From Bacteroides ilei (GTDB taxonomy: Bacteria; Bacteroidota; Bacteroidia; Bacteroidales; Bacteroidaceae), in the NCBI RefSeq assembly GCF_900128495.1, contig NZ_LT635801.1, positions 2,535,083 through 2,599,082 of the forward strand: DNA of 64,000 nucleotides, written 5' to 3'. Under the pieces are notes generated by a model. The model ran no database searches. It saw only the letters and a program-made list of their open reading frames with translations, and was not told the origin of the DNA. The translations under genes and the position numbers were made by a program. Positions 16,329-25,000 of the stretch are shown here, piece by piece (positions within the stretch are counted from its first letter, which is position 1; every line of letters starts with the position of its first letter).

Positions 16329-17696
16329 ATGGATGAAAAAGGGAAAATATTGATTATAGACGACAATGAGGATGTGCTTTTCGCTCTCAACCTGCTGCTG
16401 GAGCCTTATATGGAGAAGGTCAAGGTGACTACGCAGCCTTCCAGAGTGGAGTATTTCATGAAAAGTTTCCGGCCGGACGTTATCCTGCTGGACATGAATT
16501 TCCGTCGGGACGCCATCAGCGGGCAGGAGGGTTTCGATTGTCTGGAACAGATTCTGGCACTTGACCCTCAGGCGGTTGTTGTGTTCATGACTGCCTATGC
16601 CGATACCGACAAGGCGGTACGTGCCATCAAGGCGGGGGCTACCGATTTCGTGTCGAAGCCTTGGGAGAAGGAGAAACTGCTGGCTACACTTTCGTCGGCC
16701 GTGAAGCTGAGCCGTTCACGGCAGGAAGTGGGACGCCTGCAGAATCAGGTGAATATCCTGCAGGGAGGGGATGATCTGCCCGAACTGATTGGAAATTCGC
16801 CGGCTATGATGCGGGTTAGGGAAACGGTGGCGAAGCTGTCGGATACCGATGCCAATATCCTGATTCTGGGAGAGAACGGAACCGGGAAGGACTTGGTGGC
16901 CCGCATGCTGAAGTTCTTTTCCCCGCGTCGGCAGGACGTTTTTGTGACTATCGATCTGGGCAGTATCCCGGAGCAGCTGTTTGAAAGTGAGCTGTTCGGC
17001 TATGAGAAGGGGGCGTTTACGGATGCCCGCAAGTCGAAGCCCGGACGGATGGAAATGGCTTCGGGGGGAACCTTGTTCCTGGATGAGATAGGTAACTTGT
17101 CGCTGCCTATGCAGGCAAAGCTGCTTACCGCTATCGAAAAAAGGTGTATTACCCGGTTGGGGGCGGTAGAGCCGGTATCGATCGATGTACGACTGATCTG
17201 TGCCACCAATGCCGACCTGCGTCGGAAGGTGGACGACGGGACTTTCCGGCAGGATTTGCTTTACCGTATCAATACCATCGAGCTTCCTATCCCTCCCTTG
17301 CGTGAAAGAGGGGAGGATATCCTGCTTCTAGGCAGTCATTTCCTTACTTTATATAACAGGAAGTACAAGAAGGAGATCCGTGGCATGACCCGGGAGGCGA
17401 AACAGAAACTGATGAGGTATGGCTGGCCGGGCAATGTACGCGAGCTGCAGCATACCCTGGAGCGAGCTGTAATTCTGGCCGACCATCCGCTGCTGCGTCC
17501 CGATGATTTCCTGTTCCCTCCTTCCGGAAAATCGGTAGAAACGCCGGCCGACGGTGAACTGAATCTGGAGAAGGTGGAACGGAATGTGATAGAACGGGCT
17601 TTGCGTGCGAGCGGAGGTAACATGACGCGTGCGGCCGAACTTCTGGGAATTACCCGGTTTACCTTGTACCGGAAAATGGAAAAGTTGGGATTATGA
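16329..17696 (+). CDS. Sigma-54-dependent response regulator, NtrC family
   Basis: A 455-residue transcription activator. Residues 1-125 form a receiver domain with acidic pair D11-D12, phosphoacceptor Asp55 (ILLDMNF) and Lys110. Residues about 150-385 form an AAA+ domain with Walker A GENGTGKD (181-188), the sigma-54 contact loop GAFTDA (228-233), Walker B GGTLFLDEIGN (246-256) and the arginine-finger region LRERGEDI. Residues 412-455 form a Fis-type helix-turn-helix (NMTRAAELLGITRFTLYRKM). It overlaps its kinase gene by 4 bases (ATGA). The likely target is the divergent ABC operon, which has a sigma-54 promoter. Confidence 0.96.
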   Translation: MDEKGKILIIDDNEDVLFALNLLLEPYMEKVKVTTQPSRVEYFMKSFRPDVILLDMNFRRDAISGQEGFDCLEQILALDPQAVVVFMTAYADTDKAVRAIKAGATDFVSKPWEKEKLLATLSSAVKLSRSRQEVGRLQNQVNILQGGDDLPELIGNSPAMMRVRETVAKLSDTDANILILGENGTGKDLVARMLKFFSPRRQDVFVTIDLGSIPEQLFESELFGYEKGAFTDARKSKPGRMEMASGGTLFLDEIGNLSLPMQAKLLTAIEKRCITRLGAVEPVSIDVRLICATNADLRRKVDDGTFRQDLLYRINTIELPIPPLRERGEDILLLGSHFLTLYNRKYKKEIRGMTREAKQKLMRYGWPGNVRELQHTLERAVILADHPLLRPDDFLFPPSGKSVETPADGELNLEKVERNVIERALRASGGNMTRAAELLGITRFTLYRKMEKLGL

Positions 17697-18967
17697 AAAC
17701 ATACGTTTGTTCTTTGGTGGCCCATATCCTGGGTCTGGTACTGTCTGTTGCAGGTGCCATGCTGGCGTTTTACTGGCAGTTGTGGTTCTGCCTGGCGTTA
17801 TGCGTACTCGTGGCGGCAGGACTGTGCTGTAACCTTTACCGGGTCCAGATGAAGCAGGTGGAAATGATGAGGCGGATTGTGGAGGGGATGAAACGCTCCG
17901 ACTTCAGTCAGTTGCCTTATCCTGTTTTCCGTAACAGGGCCATGAATGAACTGGCTGCGGAATGGACTTCGGCCATAAAACAGGTCAGGGAGCGTCTGGC
18001 AGATGAAGAGGTGCGTCGTCAGTATTATGGAAATCTGTTGGATACGGTAGATACGGCTGTAGTGGTGGCCGACGGCGACGGAAGGAACGAATGGATGAAC
18101 AGGGCCGCCCGGGATTTGTTCGGCGATGTACACCGGATGCCGGATGAAGTATGGGACGGAATCAGAAAGAATGACCCGGTGATCCGCCTGGAAGGAAGCG
18201 TTCCGCCTGTTGATCTGGCCTTGTCGGCAGTCAGGGTGCAGTTGCAGGGGCGTGAATGTTACATGGTGAGTCTGAAAAACATCCATGGGGCACTTGAAAA
18301 GAATGAGATGGAAGCCTGGCAGAAGTTAATCCGTGTCCTGACCCATGAAATAATGAATTCCATCAGTCCGATTATATCATTGTCGGAAACGTTGAGTGAA
18401 CGCACGCAGAGTCCCGGATCAGACAAACTTCTGCAGGAGCATATCCGGCAGGGGCTGCAGGTCATCCACCGCCGCAGCAAGGGATTGCTCGAATTTGTCG
18501 AGAATTACCGTAAGCTTACCCGTATTGCGTCGCCAGTGAAGCGTTCCGTACAGGTCTCTTCCTTTTTCTCCGATTTACGCCGCCTGTTCCCCGATGAGGC
18601 CTTGCGTTTCGGTGAAGTTACGCCCTCGTGTGTAGTGCAGGCCGACCGTGCCCAGTTGGAACAGGTGTTCATAAACCTGTTGAAAAATGCCCGGGAGGCT
18701 TGTTCCGGCATCCCTTCCCCAAAGATAGAGGTCGAGGCTCTTTCCTGTTCGGGAGGTGTCACCTTTATGGTCCGTGACAATGGGGTGGGTATCCTTCCGG
18801 AAGTGGCCGAACGGATTTTCGTGCCTTTCTTCACCACAAAGTCGGGAGGGTCCGGAATCGGATTGAGTCTCTGCAAGCAGATCGTATCTCTGCATGGGGG
18901 ATACATCCGGGTAGCATCGGAGCCGGGTAAGGGATCCTGCTTTACTTTGTTTTTTCCGGAAAATTAA
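17693..18967 (+). CDS. Membrane sensor histidine kinase (NtrB-like)
   Basis: A 424-residue partner of the response regulator. Two membrane helices (about 8-28 and 30-46) are separated by almost no periplasmic loop, so it probably senses a membrane or cytoplasmic signal. A HAMP-like linker and a PAS-like region (about 110-200) follow. The H-box LIRVLTHEIMNSISPI contains phospho-accepting His218. The ATP-binding domain has the N box VFINLLKNAREA, the G1 box VRDNGVGI, and the G2/F region FFTTKSGGSGIGLSLCKQI. It is translationally coupled to the regulator by the ATGA overlap. Confidence 0.95.
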   Translation: MKTYVCSLVAHILGLVLSVAGAMLAFYWQLWFCLALCVLVAAGLCCNLYRVQMKQVEMMRRIVEGMKRSDFSQLPYPVFRNRAMNELAAEWTSAIKQVRERLADEEVRRQYYGNLLDTVDTAVVVADGDGRNEWMNRAARDLFGDVHRMPDEVWDGIRKNDPVIRLEGSVPPVDLALSAVRVQLQGRECYMVSLKNIHGALEKNEMEAWQKLIRVLTHEIMNSISPIISLSETLSERTQSPGSDKLLQEHIRQGLQVIHRRSKGLLEFVENYRKLTRIASPVKRSVQVSSFFSDLRRLFPDEALRFGEVTPSCVVQADRAQLEQVFINLLKNAREACSGIPSPKIEVEALSCSGGVTFMVRDNGVGILPEVAERIFVPFFTTKSGGSGIGLSLCKQIVSLHGGYIRVASEPGKGSCFTLFFPEN

Positions 18968-19084
18968 TTGTATCTATATTCGATTGTCGGTCAATTTGTC
19001 CATGGCGGGTATTGCTACATCCCTTAATGAATGATTTTGAGATAAAAACGATACGGATGTGGATTATAGTCTGGACAGTTTTTT

Positions 19085-19092
19085 TATTTTTG
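19085..19092 (+). promoter_or_regulatory. -7 promoter box of the GH115 gene
   Basis: TATTTTTG, 41 bases before the ATG at 19133. The 165 bases after the kinase gene show no clear terminator. Confidence 0.55.
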
Positions 19093-19132
19093 TATGGAAA
19101 AGCCGATAAAGTAATTTTAGGATATATATTGT

Positions 19133-21619
19133 ATGAAACAGATTGTCATTATTTCCATTATTCTTCTGACGATGTTCGGATATACAGGCAAGTGTGAACC
19201 GGTAAAGACTGGCCTGTTGAGTGGGGTACCTCAGTATGTCCGGTATGAAGGTTCGTCCGGTGCTTTCTGCATTGTGGCAAAAGGTAAGGCGGCTGCCGTC
19301 TGTGTCTCTCCTGAAGATTGGGAGGGGGTGATCCGTGCGGCCGGTGACCTGGTAGACGATATTTATAAGGTAACGGGTGTAACAACAAGTCTGGAGAAGG
19401 TCACTTCACCTGTATCACAATCCGTCATCATCGGTACAGTGGGGAAGAGTCCCTTGATAGACCGGCTGGTTGCCGAAGGTAAAATAGATGTGTCTGCTAT
19501 CAAAGGACGGTGGGAATCGTTTCTGATACAGACCATAGACGGAAATCTGGTTGTTGCCGGAAGTGACAAACGTGGCACTATCTATGGTATCTACGACATT
19601 TCGGAGAAGATGGGGGTATCGCCGTGGTATTGGTGGGCGGATGTACCGGTACGTAAAAGTCCATCTGTCTATGTGGCGGCCGGCAAGTACGTCCAGCCTT
19701 CGCCTAAAGTGAAATACCGTGGCATTTTCATCAATGATGAATGGCCTTCGTTCGGTGGTTGGGCATCGGCTAAGTTCGGGGGATTGAATTCACAAATGTA
19801 TGGCCATCTGTTTGAGCTCTTGTTGCGCTTGAAGGCAAACTATTTCTGGCCGGCTATGTGGGCTACAGCCTTCAATGAGGATGATCCGCAGAATCCTGTT
19901 CTGGCAGACCTATACGGTATCATTATGGGGACATCGCATCATGAACCGATGATGCGTGCCCACAAGGAATACACGAAGAGAAAAGAGGAGGTAGGGGCAT
20001 GGAATTATGCCACGAACAAGGAGAACCTTGATAAATTCTTTCGGGAAGGGTTGGAACGGAACAAGAATTTTGACAACCTCATCACCATTGGTATGCGTGG
20101 CGACGGTGATGTGGCAATGGGTAACGGCAGTGATGAAGAGAACATGAAGGTATTGCGTGACGTGATAAAAGGGCAACGTCAGATCATACAAGACGTGTAC
20201 GGGAAAGATCCGTCGGAGGTTCCGCAACTTTGGGCGATCTTTACCGAGGTACAACGGTATTACGATAAGGGATTTACGGTGCCTGATGATGTGCTTCTGC
20301 TCTTTTGCGACAATAATTGGGGCTATATCCGCCGGGGTGGCCCATTGAAGGAGAAACAACGTAAAGGAGGATTGGGCCTGTATTATCATATTGATATGAA
20401 CGGAGGCCCGTGGAATGACCGTTGGGTGAATACATCGCCCATACCGAAACTCCGAGAGCAGTTTCATCTGGCCTATGAAACCGGAATCGATGACTTGTGG
20501 ATCATTAACGTCGGCGATTTAAAGCCTAAGGAACTCCCTATTGATTTCATTATGCGTTATGCCTGGAACCCGGATGCCATTCCGGCCGACAAGGTAGATG
20601 AGTATACGCGGGAGTGGGCAGGACAGAACTTCGGTGACGAATATGCGGAGGATGTGGCCGACATCGTTTCAAAATATGCCAAGTATAATCTTTGGCGCAA
20701 GGCCGAGGTACAGGTTCCCGGTATCTTCAGTGTGGTGAATCACCGGGAGACAGACCGGGTGGAACGGTTGTGGCAGGATTTGGAAGAAGAGGCGGAACAG
20801 CTCCGGGCACGTATTCCGAAAGAAGAGCAGGATGCCTATTTCCAGTTGGTGTATTATCCGGCGGTCGCATCTTCCGGCATAGCCCGGATCTATTCGGCCG
20901 TTACCAGGAATCGTCTTTATGCCCGTCAGGGCCGGCCGTCGGCAAACGGCTATGCTAAGTTGGCGGAAACCTTGTTCGAAAGGGATTTGAGTCTCAGCCG
21001 GTACTATAATGATACGTTGGCAAACGGTAAATGGAAGAATATGATGTCCGACATCCACATTGGCTATACCCAGTGGTCGATGCCTGAAAAAGCCAAGTTA
21101 CCTGAATTGAAATCGGTCGACCGGTTGGAAACTCCGGCCATGGGAATCAGTGTAGAAGGAAGCGAGGCGACGGAAGCAGAGGGAAAACTGGAACTTTCGG
21201 TATTCGACGCCTTGCTTGACCAGACATATTATATTGATCTCTTTAATCGTGGCAAGGGTAGTTTTGATTTTACGGCCGTGGCATCGCAACCTTGGATCAA
21301 GGTCAGCACCGGAAAAGGGAAAGTAACGGAAGAGAAACGGATTGAGGTCGGCATTGATTGGGAAGCGCTTGCCGACGGAACACACGAGGCCCGTCTGGAT
21401 ATTCAGAGTGAAAAGGTGGATGTGCCAGTCGTGATACGGGCCGTAAAGGGAAGAGTGCCTGAAAGTGACGCACCTTACTTCGGGAATCTGAGTGGAAGCG
21501 AATTCTCCATACCTGCCTACCTTTATAAACAATTAAGAATGTGCCGGCTCAGAAAGCTTCATGGACTGTCTTGCCCGATTTGGGTAGAGGGAAGGCGTGT
21601 ATGGGTATCGTTCCGGTAA
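19133..21619 (+). CDS. GH115 alpha-glucuronidase, N-terminal and catalytic part (frameshifted)
   Basis: Members of GH115 remove glucuronic acid side chains from xylan or similar polymers. The first 20 residues form a signal peptide. Family-typical stretches include GSDKRGTIYGIYDISEKMGVSPWYWWADVPV, the region KYRGIFINDEWPSFGGW, and MGTSHHEPMMRAHKEY followed by GMRGDGD. The family sequence is followed up to about codon 800 (SIPAYLYKQ, near 21532). The remaining 28 residues are a basic, unrelated tail ending VSFR. The rest of the enzyme continues in the next frame (21541-22116), so one base appears lost near 21533. Joined, the protein would be about 994 residues, normal for GH115. Confidence 0.9.
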   Translation: MKQIVIISIILLTMFGYTGKCEPVKTGLLSGVPQYVRYEGSSGAFCIVAKGKAAAVCVSPEDWEGVIRAAGDLVDDIYKVTGVTTSLEKVTSPVSQSVIIGTVGKSPLIDRLVAEGKIDVSAIKGRWESFLIQTIDGNLVVAGSDKRGTIYGIYDISEKMGVSPWYWWADVPVRKSPSVYVAAGKYVQPSPKVKYRGIFINDEWPSFGGWASAKFGGLNSQMYGHLFELLLRLKANYFWPAMWATAFNEDDPQNPVLADLYGIIMGTSHHEPMMRAHKEYTKRKEEVGAWNYATNKENLDKFFREGLERNKNFDNLITIGMRGDGDVAMGNGSDEENMKVLRDVIKGQRQIIQDVYGKDPSEVPQLWAIFTEVQRYYDKGFTVPDDVLLLFCDNNWGYIRRGGPLKEKQRKGGLGLYYHIDMNGGPWNDRWVNTSPIPKLREQFHLAYETGIDDLWIINVGDLKPKELPIDFIMRYAWNPDAIPADKVDEYTREWAGQNFGDEYAEDVADIVSKYAKYNLWRKAEVQVPGIFSVVNHRETDRVERLWQDLEEEAEQLRARIPKEEQDAYFQLVYYPAVASSGIARIYSAVTRNRLYARQGRPSANGYAKLAETLFERDLSLSRYYNDTLANGKWKNMMSDIHIGYTQWSMPEKAKLPELKSVDRLETPAMGISVEGSEATEAEGKLELSVFDALLDQTYYIDLFNRGKGSFDFTAVASQPWIKVSTGKGKVTEEKRIEVGIDWEALADGTHEARLDIQSEKVDVPVVIRAVKGRVPESDAPYFGNLSGSEFSIPAYLYKQLRMCRLRKLHGLSCPIWVEGRRVWVSFR

Positions 21620-22116
21620 CGACAGAGAGCGTATCTCCCGGAGATGCACCGTATCTGGAATACCAGGTATTGTTGCCCGATACGGGGAATCTGTCCGTCT
21701 GCATCGGTATTCTGCCGGTACAGGATGTCTATCCCGAAAGGGGGTTGCGCATTGCGGTAGGTCTTGATGATAAAGAGCCGCAGGTAATCGATGCGCGGCA
21801 AGGATTCCATGACGAGTTCAGGGAATATACCCGGGCTAATCTTGCCAAATCGCCCAATCTGAAACCTTTGCCCGGGCAGGATACAAGTATCAGGCTTCTC
21901 GGGAAAGGGCAGCCCCGTCGTGACGAGGTATTCGACAACCAACGTTGGCTTACCGTAAAATTGGATGTGGAAAAGGCCGGTATGCACACCTTGAAAATTT
22001 TCATGGTCGATCCTGAAATTGTCCTTGAACGCATTGTCGTGAATCCCGACAACCGCTATCCGAGTTATTTTGGTGCTCCGGAGAAACGGCACGGACAGGA
22101 AACCGGCCTTGATTGA
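21541..22116 (+). CDS. GH115 C-terminal beta-sandwich part, separated by frameshift
   Basis: This frame continues the broken GH115 gene: KASWTVLPDLGRGKACMG, EYQVLLPDTGNLSV and the segment RGLRIAVGLDDKEPQ are typical of the C-terminal GH115 domain, and the end FDNQRWLTVKLD...VVNPDNRYPSYFGAPE is complete. The GTG at 21541 is only the first possible start in this frame; there is no sign of an independent promoter or ribosome site. Most likely it is not made as a separate protein. The shift to this frame needs one extra base near 21533. No canonical slippery heptamer is in register there, so a real mutation or a sequencing error is likelier than programmed frameshifting. Confidence 0.8.
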   Translation: MPAQKASWTVLPDLGRGKACMGIVPVTTESVSPGDAPYLEYQVLLPDTGNLSVCIGILPVQDVYPERGLRIAVGLDDKEPQVIDARQGFHDEFREYTRANLAKSPNLKPLPGQDTSIRLLGKGQPRRDEVFDNQRWLTVKLDVEKAGMHTLKIFMVDPEIVLERIVVNPDNRYPSYFGAPEKRHGQETGLD

Positions 22117-22219
22117 CAGACATGGGGATGACCGGATGTTACAAGGATATGAATGCGTTTGATTTTGTATGAATAAATTGTTTTATACCGCAGGCGCATG
22201 TTTTTTAATCCGAATTTAT

Positions 22220-22227
22220 TATTTTTG
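22220..22227 (+). promoter_or_regulatory. -7 promoter box of the GH43 gene
   Basis: TATTTTTG, 27 bases before the ATG at 22255. It supports that start over an in-frame ATG at 22198. Confidence 0.55.
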
Positions 22228-22254
22228 AATCAGTATATATTTTATTATGATGAC

Positions 22255-23883
22255 ATGAAGAAAAGAAACCGTTTTATCCGTATGATTGTACCGGCTCTGC
22301 TGGGCGCTTTTTCCTGGTTTCATACGCCTGAGGTGCCGGCGGCCAATCCGTTCCTGCCTTTGTGGGAATACATCCCTGATGGGGAGCCTTATGTATTTGA
22401 AGACCCCGACCAACCGGGCAAGTACCGGGTCTATGTCTACGGGTCGCATGATTCCATGAAGACAGAGTATTGCGGGCGCGAGCAAGTGGTGTGGTCGGCT
22501 TCGGTGGATGATTTGAACAACTGGCGCTATGACGGAGTGATATTCGAGTCGAAGACCGATGCCGAAGGCAATCTGCTGAATGTGGACGGTACCGGTGATA
22601 TACTTTATGCCCCCGATGTGGTGGAAGTGACGGGTAAGGACGGGAAGAAGACCTATTACCTTTATCCCAACAACCAGGCTGGCGGACGCAACGGTATGAT
22701 AGCCAGGTCCGACCGTCCTGACGGACCGTTTACGGTATGCAACTGGAGCAAGGAATCACCCAAGACTACAGATGGAGTATTGGCCTTTGATCCGGCTGTA
22801 TTCGTGGATGACGACGGACGGGTATACGGCTACTGGGGCTTCGAGGAGTCGTTGGGTGCCGAGCTTGATCCCGCTACCATGGCTACCGTAAAACCGGGGA
22901 CCCGGATTGTGAAGGATATGGTATCAAGCCGCAAGCAGGACGGGGTATTCCGCTTTTTCGAGGCTTCGTCCATCCGGAAGATCAAGGATAAGTATGTCTT
23001 TATATACAGCCGTTGGACGGCCGAAGGTGAATTCGGTTTTCCCGGCAGCAACTATACATTGGCTTATGCCTATAGTGACAACCCATTGGGGCCTTTCACT
23101 TATGGCGGTACGCTGATTGACGGCCGTGCCCGTGGTGTGGATGCCGAAGGCAAGCCTATCCTGACGGCTACACCGGGTGGAAACACCCACGGCAGTATTG
23201 TGGAGATTAAAGGCCAGTGGTATGTGTTCTATCACCGCCAGTGCGGAACGAACGAATACGCCCGTCAGGCAATGGTGGCTCCCATCGAAGTGAAGGTGAC
23301 CGAGGGGCCTGGAGGTAAAGTGGAGATAACGGAAGGGGAATATACGTCCGAGGGTTTCGAAACGGACGGTCTTAATCCTTATAAGCGCTATTCGGCCGGT
23401 ATTGCCTGTTACTATACAGGACCGCGTCCGGCCTATAACGAGTGGCCCAATTTCTTCTTTTCGGGCTCTTACGTTCAGCCTACGTATGGTGACGAGACGA
23501 ATTTCGATGCGCTCTATGACCTGCGTGTGAACAGCAATCCGGTGGTGAACAATACGGCAGGTTCCATTGTCGGATACAAATACTTTAACTTCGGCCTTCT
23601 TGATCCGGATAAAGAAGCCGAGCTGCTCCTCTCCCTCAGACCGTTGGGAGTGGAAGGTACTGTCGACGTCATGGTGGGCAGTCCCTGGAGCACCGCCGGA
23701 GGGGTGAAGATCGGTACGTTGCACCTGGACAGGGATGCCCGGCAGGAAATTACCGAGATGCGTATTGATGTTCCGAAAGCCAAGGATTTCAAGGGTAAGC
23801 AGGCCTTGTTTTTCGTCTTTTCCTCTGATACGCCCGACAAGTCCCTTTGTGAACTCCATAACCTGGTATTTGCCGGACGCTGA
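22255..23883 (+). CDS. GH43-family glycoside hydrolase with C-terminal carbohydrate-binding-like domain
   Basis: About 542 residues. A signal peptide (MKKRNRFIRMIVPALLGAF) is followed by a five-bladed propeller catalytic domain. Likely active-site segments are IPDGEPYVFEDPD near the start, LYAPDVVEV, and FFEASSIRKI with the probable acid Glu. The C-terminal 160 residues, with the FNFGLLDPDKEAELLLSLRPLG region, resemble a CBM6-like sandwich. Activity is probably on arabinose or xylose side chains, but the GH43 subfamily cannot be assigned by eye. The start at 22255 is preferred because the ATG at 22198 precedes the promoter box. Next to a broken GH115 gene, it suggests a small glucuronoarabinoxylan or similar side-chain cluster without SusC/D. 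Confidence 0.88.
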   Translation: MKKRNRFIRMIVPALLGAFSWFHTPEVPAANPFLPLWEYIPDGEPYVFEDPDQPGKYRVYVYGSHDSMKTEYCGREQVVWSASVDDLNNWRYDGVIFESKTDAEGNLLNVDGTGDILYAPDVVEVTGKDGKKTYYLYPNNQAGGRNGMIARSDRPDGPFTVCNWSKESPKTTDGVLAFDPAVFVDDDGRVYGYWGFEESLGAELDPATMATVKPGTRIVKDMVSSRKQDGVFRFFEASSIRKIKDKYVFIYSRWTAEGEFGFPGSNYTLAYAYSDNPLGPFTYGGTLIDGRARGVDAEGKPILTATPGGNTHGSIVEIKGQWYVFYHRQCGTNEYARQAMVAPIEVKVTEGPGGKVEITEGEYTSEGFETDGLNPYKRYSAGIACYYTGPRPAYNEWPNFFFSGSYVQPTYGDETNFDALYDLRVNSNPVVNNTAGSIVGYKYFNFGLLDPDKEAELLLSLRPLGVEGTVDVMVGSPWSTAGGVKIGTLHLDRDARQEITEMRIDVPKAKDFKGKQALFFVFSSDTPDKSLCELHNLVFAGR

Positions 23884-23946
23884 GGCCGGATGTCTTTTTT
23901 AGGAGCGGATTACACGTTACCTTTTTCGGTTTCTCACATTTATTCG

Positions 23947-23954
23947 TACCTTTG
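23947..23954 (+). promoter_or_regulatory. -7 promoter box of lgt
   Basis: TACCTTTG (TAnnTTTG), 27 bases before the lgt start. Confidence 0.6.
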
Positions 23955-23980
23955 CTGGCAAAACAAAAGAGAATAAAGAC

Positions 23981-24805
23981 ATGATAGCAAGTATTGTATG
24001 GGATGTAGACCCCGTGTTGGTGCGCCTCGGATCGGTTGAGCTTCGTTGGTACGGGCTGATGTGGGGGGTGGGATTCATCCTTGCCTATGAAATGGTATCC
24101 CGGCTGTTCAAGAAGGAGAAATGTCCCGACAACTGGGCTGACAAGCTGTTTGTATATTGTATTGTCAGCAGTGTGATCGGAGCCCGGTTGGGGCACTGCC
24201 TGTTTTATGAGTGGGATTATTATGGAGCCCATCCGATAGAGATCCTGAAAATATGGAAGGGTGGTCTGGCCAGCCATGGCGGTGTGTTTGCCCTGATTCT
24301 GGCTCTGGTATGGTACTCGAAGAAAGTCACGCGGAAAAGTGTATGGTGGCTGTTCGACCGTATGATTCCGGCCGTGGCCGTGGTATGTATGTGTATCCGT
24401 TTCGGTAACCTGATGAATTCGGAGATTTTCGGATTCCCGACTTCCGCGCCATGGGGATTTGAGTTCATACGTTCGCGTGAATGGCAGGAACTTTATAACC
24501 GTGACGGTGTGGCCCAGGCTTGTCATCCTACCCAGATATATGAGATGCTTTACTGCCTGATAGCTCTGATCGTTTCATGGGTGATGTATTACAAGTATCA
24601 TCTGCAGAAATACATCGGACTGATAACAGGTGTGTCACTGATCATCTTTTTCGGTTCCCGTTTCGGGTTGGAATTCATGAAGAACCCGCAGGTTGCGCAG
24701 GAAGTGGGGATGACTTTGAACATCGGTCAGCTCCTGAGCCTTCCTCTGATATTGCTTGGTATTTATCTTATTGTAACCTGTAAGAAACGTAGGGAAGAAT
24801 TCTGA
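23981..24805 (+). CDS. lgt: Prolipoprotein diacylglyceryl transferase Lgt
   Basis: An inner-membrane enzyme that moves diacylglycerol from phosphatidylglycerol to the lipobox cysteine of prolipoproteins, the first step for the many lipoproteins here (SusD, GH32, GH28). The 274-residue protein has about seven membrane helices and the family motifs RWYGLMWGVGF, IGARLGHCLFYEW, KGGLASHGG and the Lgt signature around CIRFGNLMNSEIFG, then HPTQIYEML. It is monocistronic; the long hairpin with a T-run just after it may act as its terminator. Confidence 0.95.
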   Translation: MIASIVWDVDPVLVRLGSVELRWYGLMWGVGFILAYEMVSRLFKKEKCPDNWADKLFVYCIVSSVIGARLGHCLFYEWDYYGAHPIEILKIWKGGLASHGGVFALILALVWYSKKVTRKSVWWLFDRMIPAVAVVCMCIRFGNLMNSEIFGFPTSAPWGFEFIRSREWQELYNRDGVAQACHPTQIYEMLYCLIALIVSWVMYYKYHLQKYIGLITGVSLIIFFGSRFGLEFMKNPQVAQEVGMTLNIGQLLSLPLILLGIYLIVTCKKRREEF

Positions 24806-24837
24806 TACTCTGCTATTTCCGGTTCCCGATAATAAAA

Positions 24838-24895
24838 ATGTTTCATCCTCCACAAAGAATGTTTCATGTAACATTATTTGTGGAGGATGAAACAT
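24838..24895. promoter_or_regulatory. 58-bp triple-dyad element upstream of fructan SusC (copy 1)
   Basis: Outer arms ATGTTTCATCCTCCACAAA (24838-24856) and its exact complement (24877-24895), 19 bp perfect, surround an inner dyad ATGTTTCATGTAACAT (24859-24874) on the same centre, 24866.5. ATGTTTCAT half-sites recur every 21 bp. The centre is 58.5 bp from the -7 box at 24925, exactly as in copy 2 at 31813-31870. The T-run after it may also let it terminate lgt transcripts. Confidence 0.65.
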
Positions 24896-24924
24896 TTTTT
24901 ATATACCGTTTTATGCCGACTCTG

Positions 24925-24932
24925 TAATTTTA
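24925..24932 (+). promoter_or_regulatory. -7-like box of the fructan susCD operon
   Basis: TAATTTTA, one base from TAnnTTTG, 30 bases after the triple-dyad element. No clear -33 TTTG is seen, as expected for an activator-dependent promoter. Confidence 0.4.
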
Positions 24933-25000
24933 CGGCACCGTTTTCGGACGGTATGGTATTTAAATTCAATTTTTATGTTAAACTTAATCTATATGTGTAA

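Noticed and set aside
21524..21545. Programmed -1 frameshift in GH115
   Set aside because: No X-XXY-YYZ heptamer is in register with the upstream frame and no strong downstream structure is seen. An indel or sequencing error is simpler.
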